Of a stretch of DNA of 51,022 nt, positions 1 through 7,840 are shown piece after piece. Each line of letters begins with the position of its first letter. The stretch's first letter is position 1. The stretch comes from CAZXEU01 sp964639665 (GTDB lineage: Bacteria; Bacteroidota; Rhodothermia; Rhodothermales; Bin80): contig CAZXEU010000208.1 in the NCBI GenBank assembly GCA_964639665.1, forward strand, positions 1 through 51,022, in the 5' to 3' direction. The position numbers and the translations under genes were made by a program. The notes under the pieces were generated by a model. The model had not been told where the DNA came from, ran no database searches, and saw only the letters and a program-made list of their open reading frames with translations.

Positions 1-7
1 GGGCGGG

Positions 8-120
8 AGGCCCTGTGTGTTGGGAGGAGGGTGCGAAAGCACCAAACGCTGTGCCTCTGACGGAGCCGCAAGGCGAAGTTAAGCACGGCTACGACACAGG
101 ATCGCATACACTGGCGGCCT
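8..120 (+). ncRNA. candidate structured RNA (three-way junction) upstream of gyrB
   Basis: Hand folding gives a compact three-way junction. CCTGTGT (12-18) pairs with ACACAGG (94-100). A hairpin GGTGC-GAAA-GCACC lies at 30-43. A second arm pairs GCTGTGC (48-54) with GCACGGC (83-89) and is capped by GCC-GCAA-GGC (65-74). Both caps are GNRA tetraloops. AGGCC (8-12) and GGCCT (116-120) could add an outer helix, competing at base 12. I could not match it to a riboswitch, tmRNA, RNase P, SRP or 5S family, and it may extend left of the window. It could be the 3' part of a larger RNA or a gyrB leader element. Confidence 0.35.
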
Positions 121-180
121 AATGGCTACTATTGTATGTAATTCCCTAATCGCGCCAGATGACCAATACGATTTGTCCCT

Positions 181-2097
181 ATGAGTGATTATCGCGCCTC
201 CAATATTCAGGTGATGGAGGGCCTGGAGGCCGTTCGCAAGCGTCCCGCGATGTACATAGGCGATGTCGGCTTCCGGGGACTTCACCATTTGGTGTACGAA
301 GTGGTCGACAACTCCATTGACGAGGCACTGGCGGGATACTGCAACAAGGTTGAGGTCGTTCTGGATACGGACGGCTCGGTGTGCGTAATCGACAACGGGC
401 GCGGCATTCCCGTAGGTCAGCATCCGAAAGTTGGGCGTCCGGCGCTTGAAGTCGTCATGACAATGCTGCACGCCGGGGGCAAGTTTGACAAGGACAGTTA
501 CAAGGTATCGGGAGGTTTGCACGGCGTGGGGGTCTCCTGCGTGAATGCGCTTTCGGCGTGGCTTGTCGCGACGATTCGCCGCAGCGGGTTCCTTTGGGAG
601 CAGCGTTACGCTCGTGGTGTGCCTGTCACAGACGTAGAGCGAAAGCGGGCTTTGGCCGAAGGCGAGCCGTCGGGAACGGAAATCCGGTTCCTGCCGGACA
701 GTACAATCTTCAGTACATCCGAATTCCGTTTTGATACGCTGGCTGACAGGCTCCGCGAGCTGGCTTACCTGAACGCCAATGTCCGGATTGCGCTGGAGGA
801 CCGGAGGGAACGCGAATCTGAACGCGAGGAATACCACTTCCAGGGAGGAATACGCGAATTCGTCGAGTACCTTGATGAAGCCCGAACACCCGTCCAGGAA
901 GAAATCATCCGTATTTGCAACGAAGATGCCACGGTCGAAGTGGCGATGCGCTACCACTCGGGATTCTCGTCGAACGTGCTGAGCTTTGTAAACAATATCA
1001 ATACGCACGAAGGCGGCACGCACATTTCCGGGTTCCGCAGGGCACTTACGAGAACCTTGAAGCAGTATGCCGAGCGCAGCAATTTGCTGAAGAACTTCAA
1101 GGGCGACCTGTCTGGCGACGATTTTCGGGAAGGGTTAACGGCCGTGCTGTCGGTAAAAGTGGCCGAGCCCCAATTCGAAGGTCAGACCAAGACAAAACTG
1201 GGCAACTCAGAGGTCCAGGGAATGGTCGAAGGGGTCGTCTCAGAGCAGCTGGGGGTTTGGCTTGAAGATAATCCGGCGGAGGCGAAGCGTGTCGTGGAAA
1301 AGGTTATGCTGGCCGCGCAGGCCAGGATGGCTGCCAGGAAGGCGCGCGAGCTGGTGCAGAGAAAGAATGCCTTTGGCACGGGCGGCCTTCCCGGCAAGCT
1401 CGCGGATTGCGCGTCGAGGAATCCTGAGGAGTGTGAACTCTACCTGGTTGAAGGGGACTCTGCCGGCGGCTCGGCCAAGCAGGCGCGCGACAGGCACTTC
1501 CAGGCAATCTTGCCGCTTAGGGGAAAGATCCTCAACGTGGAAAAGGCACGGCTCGATCGTGTGCTGGGCAACGAGGAGATCAAGAACATCATTACTGCCC
1601 TCGGAACCGGGATAGCTACCGGCGGGGGTGATTTCGATCATGGGCGGCTGCGGTACCACAAGATCCTCGTCATGACCGATGCCGATGTCGACGGTGCCCA
1701 CATCCGAACACTTCTCTTGACCTTCTTTTATCGACATCTCCAACCCCTGGTGGAACGGGGCAACATTTACATTGCATTACCTCCCCTTTATCGCGCCAAG
1801 CAAGGCACTGGCGAGAGATACTGCTGGTCCGAGATGGATCTGCAAGCAGCAGTAGAGGAAATGCAATCGGTTCGTCGCGGCAAAGTCTCTATCCAGCGTT
1901 ACAAGGGTCTTGGAGAAATGAATCCCCGGCAGCTCTGGGATACGACCATGGATCCTGCCACGCGGAAGCTGCAGCGGGTGACTATAGAAGACGCCGCTGC
2001 AGCGGACCGCATATTTTCGACGCTCATGGGAGATGCGGTTGAACCTCGGCGCAGGTTCATCGAACGCAATGCCAAGTACGCGACGATAGATGTTTAA
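181..2097 (+). CDS. gyrB: DNA gyrase subunit B
   Basis: This is the ATPase subunit of DNA gyrase, which with GyrA introduces negative supercoils. The 638 residues are usual for a short GyrB without the long insert of some proteobacteria. The GHKL ATPase domain (about 1-220) shows DNSIDEALAG, DNGRGIP and GLHGVGVSCVNALS. The transducer domain follows to about residue 400. The TOPRIM domain begins near residue 420 with LVEGDSAGG and carries the metal-binding DADVDG near 499. The C-terminal KGLGEMN (near 574) is typical of GyrB. The ATG at 181 gives the expected N-terminus. It heads a run in which a glycosyltransferase starts 5 bp after its stop. ParE is the alternative, but the motifs favour GyrB. 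Confidence 0.96.
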   Translation: MSDYRASNIQVMEGLEAVRKRPAMYIGDVGFRGLHHLVYEVVDNSIDEALAGYCNKVEVVLDTDGSVCVIDNGRGIPVGQHPKVGRPALEVVMTMLHAGGKFDKDSYKVSGGLHGVGVSCVNALSAWLVATIRRSGFLWEQRYARGVPVTDVERKRALAEGEPSGTEIRFLPDSTIFSTSEFRFDTLADRLRELAYLNANVRIALEDRRERESEREEYHFQGGIREFVEYLDEARTPVQEEIIRICNEDATVEVAMRYHSGFSSNVLSFVNNINTHEGGTHISGFRRALTRTLKQYAERSNLLKNFKGDLSGDDFREGLTAVLSVKVAEPQFEGQTKTKLGNSEVQGMVEGVVSEQLGVWLEDNPAEAKRVVEKVMLAAQARMAARKARELVQRKNAFGTGGLPGKLADCASRNPEECELYLVEGDSAGGSAKQARDRHFQAILPLRGKILNVEKARLDRVLGNEEIKNIITALGTGIATGGGDFDHGRLRYHKILVMTDADVDGAHIRTLLLTFFYRHLQPLVERGNIYIALPPLYRAKQGTGERYCWSEMDLQAAVEEMQSVRRGKVSIQRYKGLGEMNPRQLWDTTMDPATRKLQRVTIEDAAAADRIFSTLMGDAVEPRRRFIERNAKYATIDV

Positions 2098-2102
2098 AAC
2101 AG

Positions 2103-3053
2103 GTGACCGGCACTTCCAAGCCTGACGTAAGCCTCGTAATTCCGGTTTACGAAGAGGTGAACTCACTGCAGCCGCTGGCGAAGGAGATACGCGTCGCGTG
2201 CGAGGCGGCCTCACTCGATTTTGAAGCCTGGTTCGTAGATGACGGCTCGAGTGACGGCTCGTGGAGCGCCATAGAATCGATCCACCGGTCGGACACCCGC
2301 TTCCGCGGGCTGCGGTTGCAGCGCAATTTTGGCAAGAGCGCCGCTCTTGCCGCCGGATTCGAGCAGGCCAGGGGCCGATGCGTCGTGACGATGGATGCCG
2401 ACCTGCAGGACGACCCCGCGGAGATAGCGGGCCTTGTGTCCAAGATTGGCGAGGGTTACGATCTGGTAAGCGGCTGGAAAGTGTCGCGCAAGGATCCCTG
2501 GAACAAGACCGCACCGAGCCGGCTCTTCAACTTCGTGACGCGCATTGTGTCCGGGATTCGTTTGCACGATTTCAATTGCGGCCTGAAAGCTTACAGGCTT
2601 GAAGTGGTGCAGTCGTTGCGCCTGTACGGCGAAATGCACCGCTATCTGCCACTGCTGGTGAAATGGGCGGGATTTGGCCGGATCACAGAAAAGCCGGTGG
2701 CACACCGTGCCCGGCGGTTCGGGCAGTCGAAATTTGGTGCGGAGCGGTATGTGCGCGGCTTTCTGGATTTGTTGACGATACTGTTTCTGATCCGCTTCGG
2801 AGCCCGGCCCATGCATTTCTTCGGGACACTGGGTCTTGCCGCATTTCTGGGCGGATTCGTGATCAGTCTCTGGCTCACCGTGAGCAAGATCGTTTACGGC
2901 AATCCCGTCGGTGACCGTCCCATGTTGTTGCTCGGTGCCCTGCTGATCGTGGTGGGTGTTCAGACCTTCTGCACGGGGTTTCTGGCGGACCTTATGAACC
3001 GCAAGCGAATGGAGGAGCGAGTGCCGTTTCGCATTGCTGCCGTCCTGGACTAG
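2103..3053 (+). CDS. GT2 family glycosyltransferase, polyprenyl-phosphate sugar synthase type, with C-terminal membrane anchor
   Basis: A 316-aa inverting glycosyltransferase of the dolichol-phosphate-mannose synthase/ArnC/GtrB type. These enzymes move a sugar from a nucleotide donor onto a polyprenyl phosphate at the inner face of the membrane. The GT-A fold shows VSLVIPVYEE at the N-terminus, VDDGSSDGSW, and the metal-binding DADLQDDP near residue 100. Two hydrophobic segments near residues 240-265 and 275-300 resemble the GtrB membrane anchor. The start is a GTG 5 bp after the gyrB stop, so translation is probably coupled. The next two genes are a GT4 transferase and a methyltransferase, suggesting a glycolipid or polysaccharide product. 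The sugar and acceptor cannot be read from the sequence. Confidence 0.85.
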   Translation: MTGTSKPDVSLVIPVYEEVNSLQPLAKEIRVACEAASLDFEAWFVDDGSSDGSWSAIESIHRSDTRFRGLRLQRNFGKSAALAAGFEQARGRCVVTMDADLQDDPAEIAGLVSKIGEGYDLVSGWKVSRKDPWNKTAPSRLFNFVTRIVSGIRLHDFNCGLKAYRLEVVQSLRLYGEMHRYLPLLVKWAGFGRITEKPVAHRARRFGQSKFGAERYVRGFLDLLTILFLIRFGARPMHFFGTLGLAAFLGGFVISLWLTVSKIVYGNPVGDRPMLLLGALLIVVGVQTFCTGFLADLMNRKRMEERVPFRIAAVLD

Positions 3054-3076
3054 CGGCGGAAGCCAGGGCCTTATTC

Positions 3077-4192
3077 ATGGAAAGCAGGCGATTCGCTCTC
3101 GTCGGTCCCTTTTATCCGTACCGTGGCGGCATTGCCCATTTTTCCGAAAGCCTGTGCAGTCGGCTTCGCCGGCGGGGTCACCAGGTTCTGCCGGTAACAT
3201 TCAAGCGCCAGTACCCCGGCTGGCTGTTTCCAGGCCAATCGCAGCTGGAGCCGGCGCCTGTTTTGGAATCCGGCAACGCGCTTAGATTGCTTGATACGCT
3301 GAATCCCGTCACGTGGGACCGGGTCGCGCGACGGATCGCCGGTTGTGACGGCGTGGTATTCCAACACTGGCTGCCGCTGATGGCCCCGCCGCTTGCATAC
3401 GTGGCCAGGCGCTCGGCTTGCAGGACAGTAGTGGTTGCTCACAATGTGTTTGGACACGAAAGGCGCCCCGGAGACCGCTTGCTGGTCCGCATGCTGCTAG
3501 GTGCGGCCGACGGCCTACTCGCAATGTCCGAGAGCGTGAAGAGCGAAATCGCTGCGCTCGGCGTCCAGGCTCCGGTAGAGGTTGCACCGCATCCCGTGTA
3601 TGAGTCATTCGGTTCAGCTCCGACGAGGTCCGAGGCGCGGCGGGCCCTCGCACTCGACGATGATCGACCGGTTCTCCTCTTTTTCGGCTTTGTCCGCAAG
3701 TACAAGGGACTTGGAACGCTGCTGCGAAGCCTGCCGGCAGCCGTAGCAGCCGTGCCCGGGCTGCGTTTGCTGGTCGCGGGCGAATTCTATGATGACGAAG
3801 CGCCGTATTACGCCCTAATGGACAGCCTCGGAGTCCGCAATTGCGTTGACGTCGATGCCAGGTACATCCCCTCCGAGCTGGTTGGTACGTACTTCCGCGC
3901 CGCAGATGTGGTTGTGCAGCCGTATCAGTCGGCGACGCAGAGCGGCGTCGCCCAGATTGCATACCATTTCGGTACGCCCATTATCACGACAGATGTCGGC
4001 GGTCTGGCTGAGACGGTGCCAGACGGAAAGGCCGGGCTTGTTGTGCCTCCGGAGAATCCTGACGCCTTGGCCGCGGCCATAGTCCGGTATTTCGTGGAGG
4101 ATCTTGGGCCGGTCCTGGCCGAAGGCGCCCGAAACGAACGGCATAGGAACAGCTGGGACTACCTTTGCGAGGTCCTGGAAGCGCTGGCGTAA
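3077..4192 (+). CDS. GT4 family glycosyltransferase
   Basis: A 371-aa retaining glycosyltransferase with a GT-B fold. The N-terminal Rossmann half begins with FALVGPFYPYRGGIAHF, whose glycine-rich turn and following histidine are common in GT4 enzymes. The C-terminal half has GFVRKYKG, LVAGEFYDD and the donor-binding region around residues 275-330, including TPIITTDVGGLAE and GLVVPPENPDALA. It starts 23 bp after the GT2 gene and ends 2 bp before the methyltransferase ATG, so the three probably form one operon behind gyrB. No membrane segment is seen, so it is probably a cytoplasmic or peripheral enzyme. Its substrate is unknown. Confidence 0.85.
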   Translation: MESRRFALVGPFYPYRGGIAHFSESLCSRLRRRGHQVLPVTFKRQYPGWLFPGQSQLEPAPVLESGNALRLLDTLNPVTWDRVARRIAGCDGVVFQHWLPLMAPPLAYVARRSACRTVVVAHNVFGHERRPGDRLLVRMLLGAADGLLAMSESVKSEIAALGVQAPVEVAPHPVYESFGSAPTRSEARRALALDDDRPVLLFFGFVRKYKGLGTLLRSLPAAVAAVPGLRLLVAGEFYDDEAPYYALMDSLGVRNCVDVDARYIPSELVGTYFRAADVVVQPYQSATQSGVAQIAYHFGTPIITTDVGGLAETVPDGKAGLVVPPENPDALAAAIVRYFVEDLGPVLAEGARNERHRNSWDYLCEVLEALA

Positions 4193-4194
4193 CC

Positions 4195-5025
4195 ATGGAC
4201 TATGATCCCGTCAAGGACCGGTTGCTTGCCCTGATCAGGGGCCGGTCGCTACTGCAGAAGCTATTTTTTGCGGCGCTCCACCTGCTCTTTCTGCGTGCAT
4301 GGTACGTGCGCAAGGCAATTCGTCGGTGGTTGCCGAAGAGAGCTCGCGTGCTGGATGCGGGCACGGGGTTTGGACAATACGCATACTTCGTGGCGCGTGC
4401 ATTCCCCTACTCGGAAACTGTTGCAGTTGATATCAAGGCTGACTATCTCAAACAGGCGCGGCAGTTCTTTGACAGCAGCTCTGTCGGCCGACGGGTTACT
4501 TTTGTCCTTGACGACCTTACAAGACTGGCCACTGCCGGACCCTTTGACTGTATTCTGGCCGTTGACGTACTGGAACATATTCGGGACGATGCCTCCGTGC
4601 TGGACAGTTTTGCGAACGTACTGATCCCGGGCGGTGTTGTAATCATCAGCACTCCCTCGGACCAGGGAGGCTCGGACTCGAACATTGAAGGCGCCGGCGG
4701 TTTCATCGGAGAGCACGTCCGTGCCGGATATGGGCGGTCGGATCTGGAGCGGAAGCTCCGCCAGGCAGGACTCACTGTCGAGCAATCGTGCTATACGTAC
4801 GGGCCACCTGGATCGCTGGCGTGGCGTCTGCTCATCAAGATTCCCATGAGGGCCCTGGATACCTCTCCGGCAAGCCTTGTCTTGCTGCCGGCCTACTATG
4901 CTCTAGTACTGCCCCTCGGAATCGCACTGCACTGGCTTGACGTGCGTCGCGTAAACCGGGTTGGTACCGGGCTATTGATGGTGGGCCGCAAACCCGGCGT
5001 TGCCGAAGACGAAGCTGCGCAGTAA
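4195..5025 (+). CDS. class I SAM-dependent methyltransferase
   Basis: A 276-aa methyltransferase using the ATG at 4195, 2 bp after the upstream stop. An in-frame TTG at 4165 would overlap the previous gene and adds nothing conserved. Motif I is VLDAGTGFGQYAYF (about residues 51-64), motif II is AVDIKADYLKQA, and VDVLEHIRDD followed by LIPGGVVIISTP gives motifs III-IV. The C-terminal third is hydrophobic (around LLPAYYALVLPLGIAL) and may contact the membrane or a lipid substrate. Its place behind two glycosyltransferases suggests that it methylates a sugar or lipid intermediate. The target is not predictable. Confidence 0.8.
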   Translation: MDYDPVKDRLLALIRGRSLLQKLFFAALHLLFLRAWYVRKAIRRWLPKRARVLDAGTGFGQYAYFVARAFPYSETVAVDIKADYLKQARQFFDSSSVGRRVTFVLDDLTRLATAGPFDCILAVDVLEHIRDDASVLDSFANVLIPGGVVIISTPSDQGGSDSNIEGAGGFIGEHVRAGYGRSDLERKLRQAGLTVEQSCYTYGPPGSLAWRLLIKIPMRALDTSPASLVLLPAYYALVLPLGIALHWLDVRRVNRVGTGLLMVGRKPGVAEDEAAQ

Positions 5026-5105
5026 ATTTGAACTGCCTCTCTGCCACCGCCTATTAGGCTAGCTGCCGTTTCTGGGTCGCCCCGCGAGCGCAAAAAGCGA
5101 CTGTC

Positions 5106-6800
5106 TTGTCCACAAAGTTTGTATTTGTTACCGGCGGCGTTTCTTCCTCACTGGGCAAGGGCATCTTCTGCGCTTCGCTGGGCAGAATCCTGGAGGACCG
5201 GCAGCTTCGCGTGACGATTCAGAAGCTCGATCCCTACATAAATGTGGATCCGGGCACGATGAATCCGTACGAGCACGGGGAAGTCTACGTGACGGAAGAT
5301 GGCGCTGAGACCGATCTTGACCTCGGCCATTACGAGCGCTTTTTGGGGATTGCGACCGGTCAGGCAAACAATGTTACCACCGGCCGAGTGTACAGCGAGG
5401 TCATCACGAAGGAGCGGGCTGGCGACTATCTCGGCAAGACGGTACAGGTCGTACCTCACATTATCGATGAAATCAAGCGCTGTATTCTTGCCCTGGCCGA
5501 CTCCGGTGATTACGATGTCGTACTGGCGGAAATCGGGGGCACCGTGGGTGACATCGAGAGCCAGCCGTACCTGGAGGCCATAAGACAGTTGCGATATGAA
5601 CTTGGCCCGGGCAATACGCTGAGCGCACACTTGACGCTGGTACCTTACCTGGCTGCGGCAGGGGAGCTCAAGAGCAAGCCGACCCAGCATTCAGTCAAGA
5701 CGTTACTGTCGTATGGCCTGCAGCCGGATTTGTTGGTTTGCAGGACGGAAAAGCCGCTTGACGCGGATTTGCGTCGCAAGATTGCCTTGTTCTGCAATGT
5801 GGAGCTGCGGGCAGTAATTGAGGCGCTGGACGCGGAGACGATCTACGAAGTGCCGGTACTGCTGGAACAGCAGGGCGTGGGGAAACTGGTGCTGGACCGC
5901 CTCGATCTGTCGGCAACGACCGGGCCAGGCCTGGCCGAATGGCACGCGTTTGTAGAGCGGGTCAAGAATCCGGAGCTGAAGGTGCGCATCGCGCTGGTGG
6001 GCAAGTATGTCGAGCACCAGGATGCCTACAAGTCTATTTCCGAGAGCTTCGTGCTGGCTGGCGCCGAGTGCGGCGTCTGCGTCGACGTGGAGTACATCCG
6101 CTCAGACCAGGTAACGCCCGAGAATGCATCTTCCATTTTCAAGGGCGTTTCCGGCATCCTCGTTGCTCCCGGTTTTGGCAGCCGCGGCATAAACGGCAAG
6201 ATCGCGGCTGCGGGCTACGCGCGGCGCAATGACGTGCCGTTTTTTGGCATTTGCCTCGGACTGCAGTGCGCAATCGTGGAATTTGCACGCAATGTTTGCG
6301 GCTGGGAGGAGGCGCACTCCACGGAATTCAGTCCGCACTCGCCGCATCCTGTCATCGACATTATGGAGGACCAGAAACTGATTTCCGACATGGGGGGGAC
6401 CATGCGGCTGGGTGCATATTCCTGCAGGCTGAAGCATGGTTCCCGCGTTCATGAGATCTACGGAGTGCCCGAGGTTCGGGAACGGCACCGGCATCGCTAC
6501 GAGGTCAACAATAGGCTTCTTGGCCCGCTGGAGGCGAAGGGCCTTGAAGTTGTCGGCGTGAACCCGGAGCGTGACCTTGTCGAAATTGTCGAGCTGCCAG
6601 GCAAGCGCTGGTTCGTAGGTGTTCAGTTTCATCCCGAGTATCGCTCCATTGTAGGCCGTCCCCATCCGTTGTTCTTGTCCTTTGTCGAGGCGTGTGTAGA
6701 ATATGCGGGCATCGGGCCAGCACAGCACGACATGCGGCACAAGCGTGCAAGTCGGCTGGCTGCAGTGATGAGCAGCGAATTGCCGCTTCACGCCGGGTAA
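5106..6800 (+). CDS. pyrG: CTP synthase
   Basis: Makes CTP from UTP, ATP and glutamine, the last step of pyrimidine nucleotide synthesis. The 564 residues are slightly longer than the usual 535-550. The synthase domain opens with KFVFVTGGVSSSLGKG and has the DPYINVDPGTMNP block. The glutamine amidotransferase domain (from about residue 290) has the nucleophile Cys383 in FGICLGLQ and His509/Glu511 in VQFHPEYRS. The start must be the TTG at 5106, because the conserved N-terminal motif begins three residues later and no ATG or GTG lies close upstream. It sits 80 bp after the methyltransferase and may share its transcript. A 593-bp gap follows. Confidence 0.96.
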   Translation: MSTKFVFVTGGVSSSLGKGIFCASLGRILEDRQLRVTIQKLDPYINVDPGTMNPYEHGEVYVTEDGAETDLDLGHYERFLGIATGQANNVTTGRVYSEVITKERAGDYLGKTVQVVPHIIDEIKRCILALADSGDYDVVLAEIGGTVGDIESQPYLEAIRQLRYELGPGNTLSAHLTLVPYLAAAGELKSKPTQHSVKTLLSYGLQPDLLVCRTEKPLDADLRRKIALFCNVELRAVIEALDAETIYEVPVLLEQQGVGKLVLDRLDLSATTGPGLAEWHAFVERVKNPELKVRIALVGKYVEHQDAYKSISESFVLAGAECGVCVDVEYIRSDQVTPENASSIFKGVSGILVAPGFGSRGINGKIAAAGYARRNDVPFFGICLGLQCAIVEFARNVCGWEEAHSTEFSPHSPHPVIDIMEDQKLISDMGGTMRLGAYSCRLKHGSRVHEIYGVPEVRERHRHRYEVNNRLLGPLEAKGLEVVGVNPERDLVEIVELPGKRWFVGVQFHPEYRSIVGRPHPLFLSFVEACVEYAGIGPAQHDMRHKRASRLAAVMSSELPLHAG

Positions 6801-6949
6801 GAGTTCAGCTGCGACATCTCCTTCTCCGTCGCGGACCCCGCCGGACTGTCCCTAATCGGTACCGGCTAGGCTGCGGACCGTAGCATTTCCTTGGTTAGGG
6901 ACGTGGCCGGGAAGCGCCCAGCTCTGCTTCGTATTCCCGCACACACAGG

Positions 6950-6985
6950 GCCACCTTGCTGCGGCCGTAGCTGTGCGGCAGTGGC
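6950..6985 (+). other. stable hairpin in the pyrG-mraZ gap
   Basis: GCCAC (6950-6954) pairs with GTGGC (6981-6985), and after a 2-nt bulge TGCTGC (6957-6962) pairs with GCGGCA (6975-6980). This makes an 11-bp stem around a 12-nt loop. No T tract follows, so it is not a standard intrinsic terminator. It may belong to a larger structured leader or to a small RNA. Confidence 0.35.
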
Positions 6986-7333
6986 TTTCGTGCAACGGGC
7001 GGCTCGTGCCCTGCGCTGCCAGAATAGGTGCGTAGAACCAGACAGTACGGTGCCTGGTCTTCTGCCCCTGGATGCAGCGAAGCGCGGCGCCCGATTCCGG
7101 GATTGGCAAGTGCCCGACAGACGCTACAAGTCCGAAGACAAGCGGAATGGCGGTGCAAATCGTACCACGGGACGAGCTCGAACGGCTGCGGCAGGACGCC
7201 TTTAGTTCATGCCGGCCAAAAAGGGTCGGATTTGTGACTTCGACGCGCCTTTGGTGGTAAGTGGACCCCGGAAGGGACCCTGAATGGCACTATTGGGGGC
7301 AATTGTGGCGAACAAAGCCCACAATTCCTTACC

Positions 7334-7362
7334 TTGGGGGGAACGTGGGGAAAAGTGGGGAA
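7334..7362 (+). promoter_or_regulatory. probable MraZ operator: three GGGGAA direct repeats
   Basis: GGGGAA occurs at 7338-7343, 7347-7352 and 7357-7362, spaced 9 and 10 bp apart, ending 31 bp before the mraZ start. In other bacteria MraZ binds short direct repeats of TGGG(A/N) type, about one helical turn apart, upstream of its own gene, and represses the dcw cluster. The number, phase and position of the copies fit this. The binding itself is inferred. Confidence 0.75.
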
Positions 7363-7393
7363 TTAGTTCTTACCGGATTAGCTTTCTGCCTAC

Positions 7394-7840
7394 ATGGGAG
7401 GCTTCAAGGGACAGGCTACGTATTCCGTTGACGCGAAGGGTCGTGTAGCGATTCCGGCCAAAATGCGTGCATTGCTCGGCCCTGAGGCGCAGAGCACGTT
7501 TACTGTTACGCGCGGCTTCGAAAAATGCATCTTCGCTTACCCCCTCAATACGTGGAAAATGGCCGTTGAGGAGAAAATCGGAGAACTGAACCCATATTCC
7601 AGGGAGGCGCGGGCATTTACGCGTCGCATAATGATGTGGGCCGAGGAACTTGTGTTGGACCGGCAAGGGCGACTGGCCCTGCCCAGGCCGCTTCTGGAAT
7701 ACGCCGCGATCATGGGACGGGTCCAGATTCTGGGTGCATACGATCACATTGAAATCTGGAATCCCGATACGCTGGAGGCATACCTCGAAGCGGAACCCTT
7801 GGACTACGAAACCCTTGCAGCGCGCGTCATGGGAGAATGA
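7394..7840 (+). CDS. mraZ: transcriptional regulator MraZ
   Basis: A 148-aa DNA-binding protein and first gene of the dcw cluster. It has the two AbrB-like half-domains of the family: DAKGRVAIPAKMRALL near residue 14 and LDRQGRLALPRPLLEYA near residue 90. Family members form ring-shaped oligomers that bind repeats in their own promoter. Length is normal. The ATG at 7394 lies 31 bp after the G-rich direct repeats, so autoregulation is likely. The stop overlaps the rsmH start by four bases. Confidence 0.95.
   Translation: MGGFKGQATYSVDAKGRVAIPAKMRALLGPEAQSTFTVTRGFEKCIFAYPLNTWKMAVEEKIGELNPYSREARAFTRRIMMWAEELVLDRQGRLALPRPLLEYAAIMGRVQILGAYDHIEIWNPDTLEAYLEAEPLDYETLAARVMGE

Larger units (their letters stand above)
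6801..7393 (+). other. 593-bp region without a convincing gene, leader of the dcw cluster
   Basis: No reading frame here looks like a known protein on either strand. It holds a hairpin at 6950-6985, several shorter inverted repeats (for example GTGGCC at 6903-6908 with GGCCAC at 6949-6954), a 37-codon frame at 7147-7260, and G-rich direct repeats next to mraZ. The last 130 bp are richer in G runs and A/T than the rest and probably hold the dcw promoter. I cannot point to a clear -33/-7 pair. I see no T-rich intrinsic terminator for pyrG. Confidence 0.6.

Noticed and set aside
57..78. CTGACGGA...GAAG resembles a hammerhead ribozyme core
   Set aside because: One extra base in the CTGANGA block, no consistent three-helix hammerhead fold and no cleavage site.
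74..86. CGAAGTTAAGCAC resembles a conserved 5S rRNA segment
   Set aside because: The order of helices around it does not match 5S rRNA (the arm lies second in the junction, not first), and the rest of the 5S consensus is absent. The match is likely chance.
6895..7158. Minus-strand 87-codon frame in the pyrG-mraZ gap
   Set aside because: Composition is rich in Arg, Cys and His, as in random high-GC frames. It has no motif, and no supporting neighbour.
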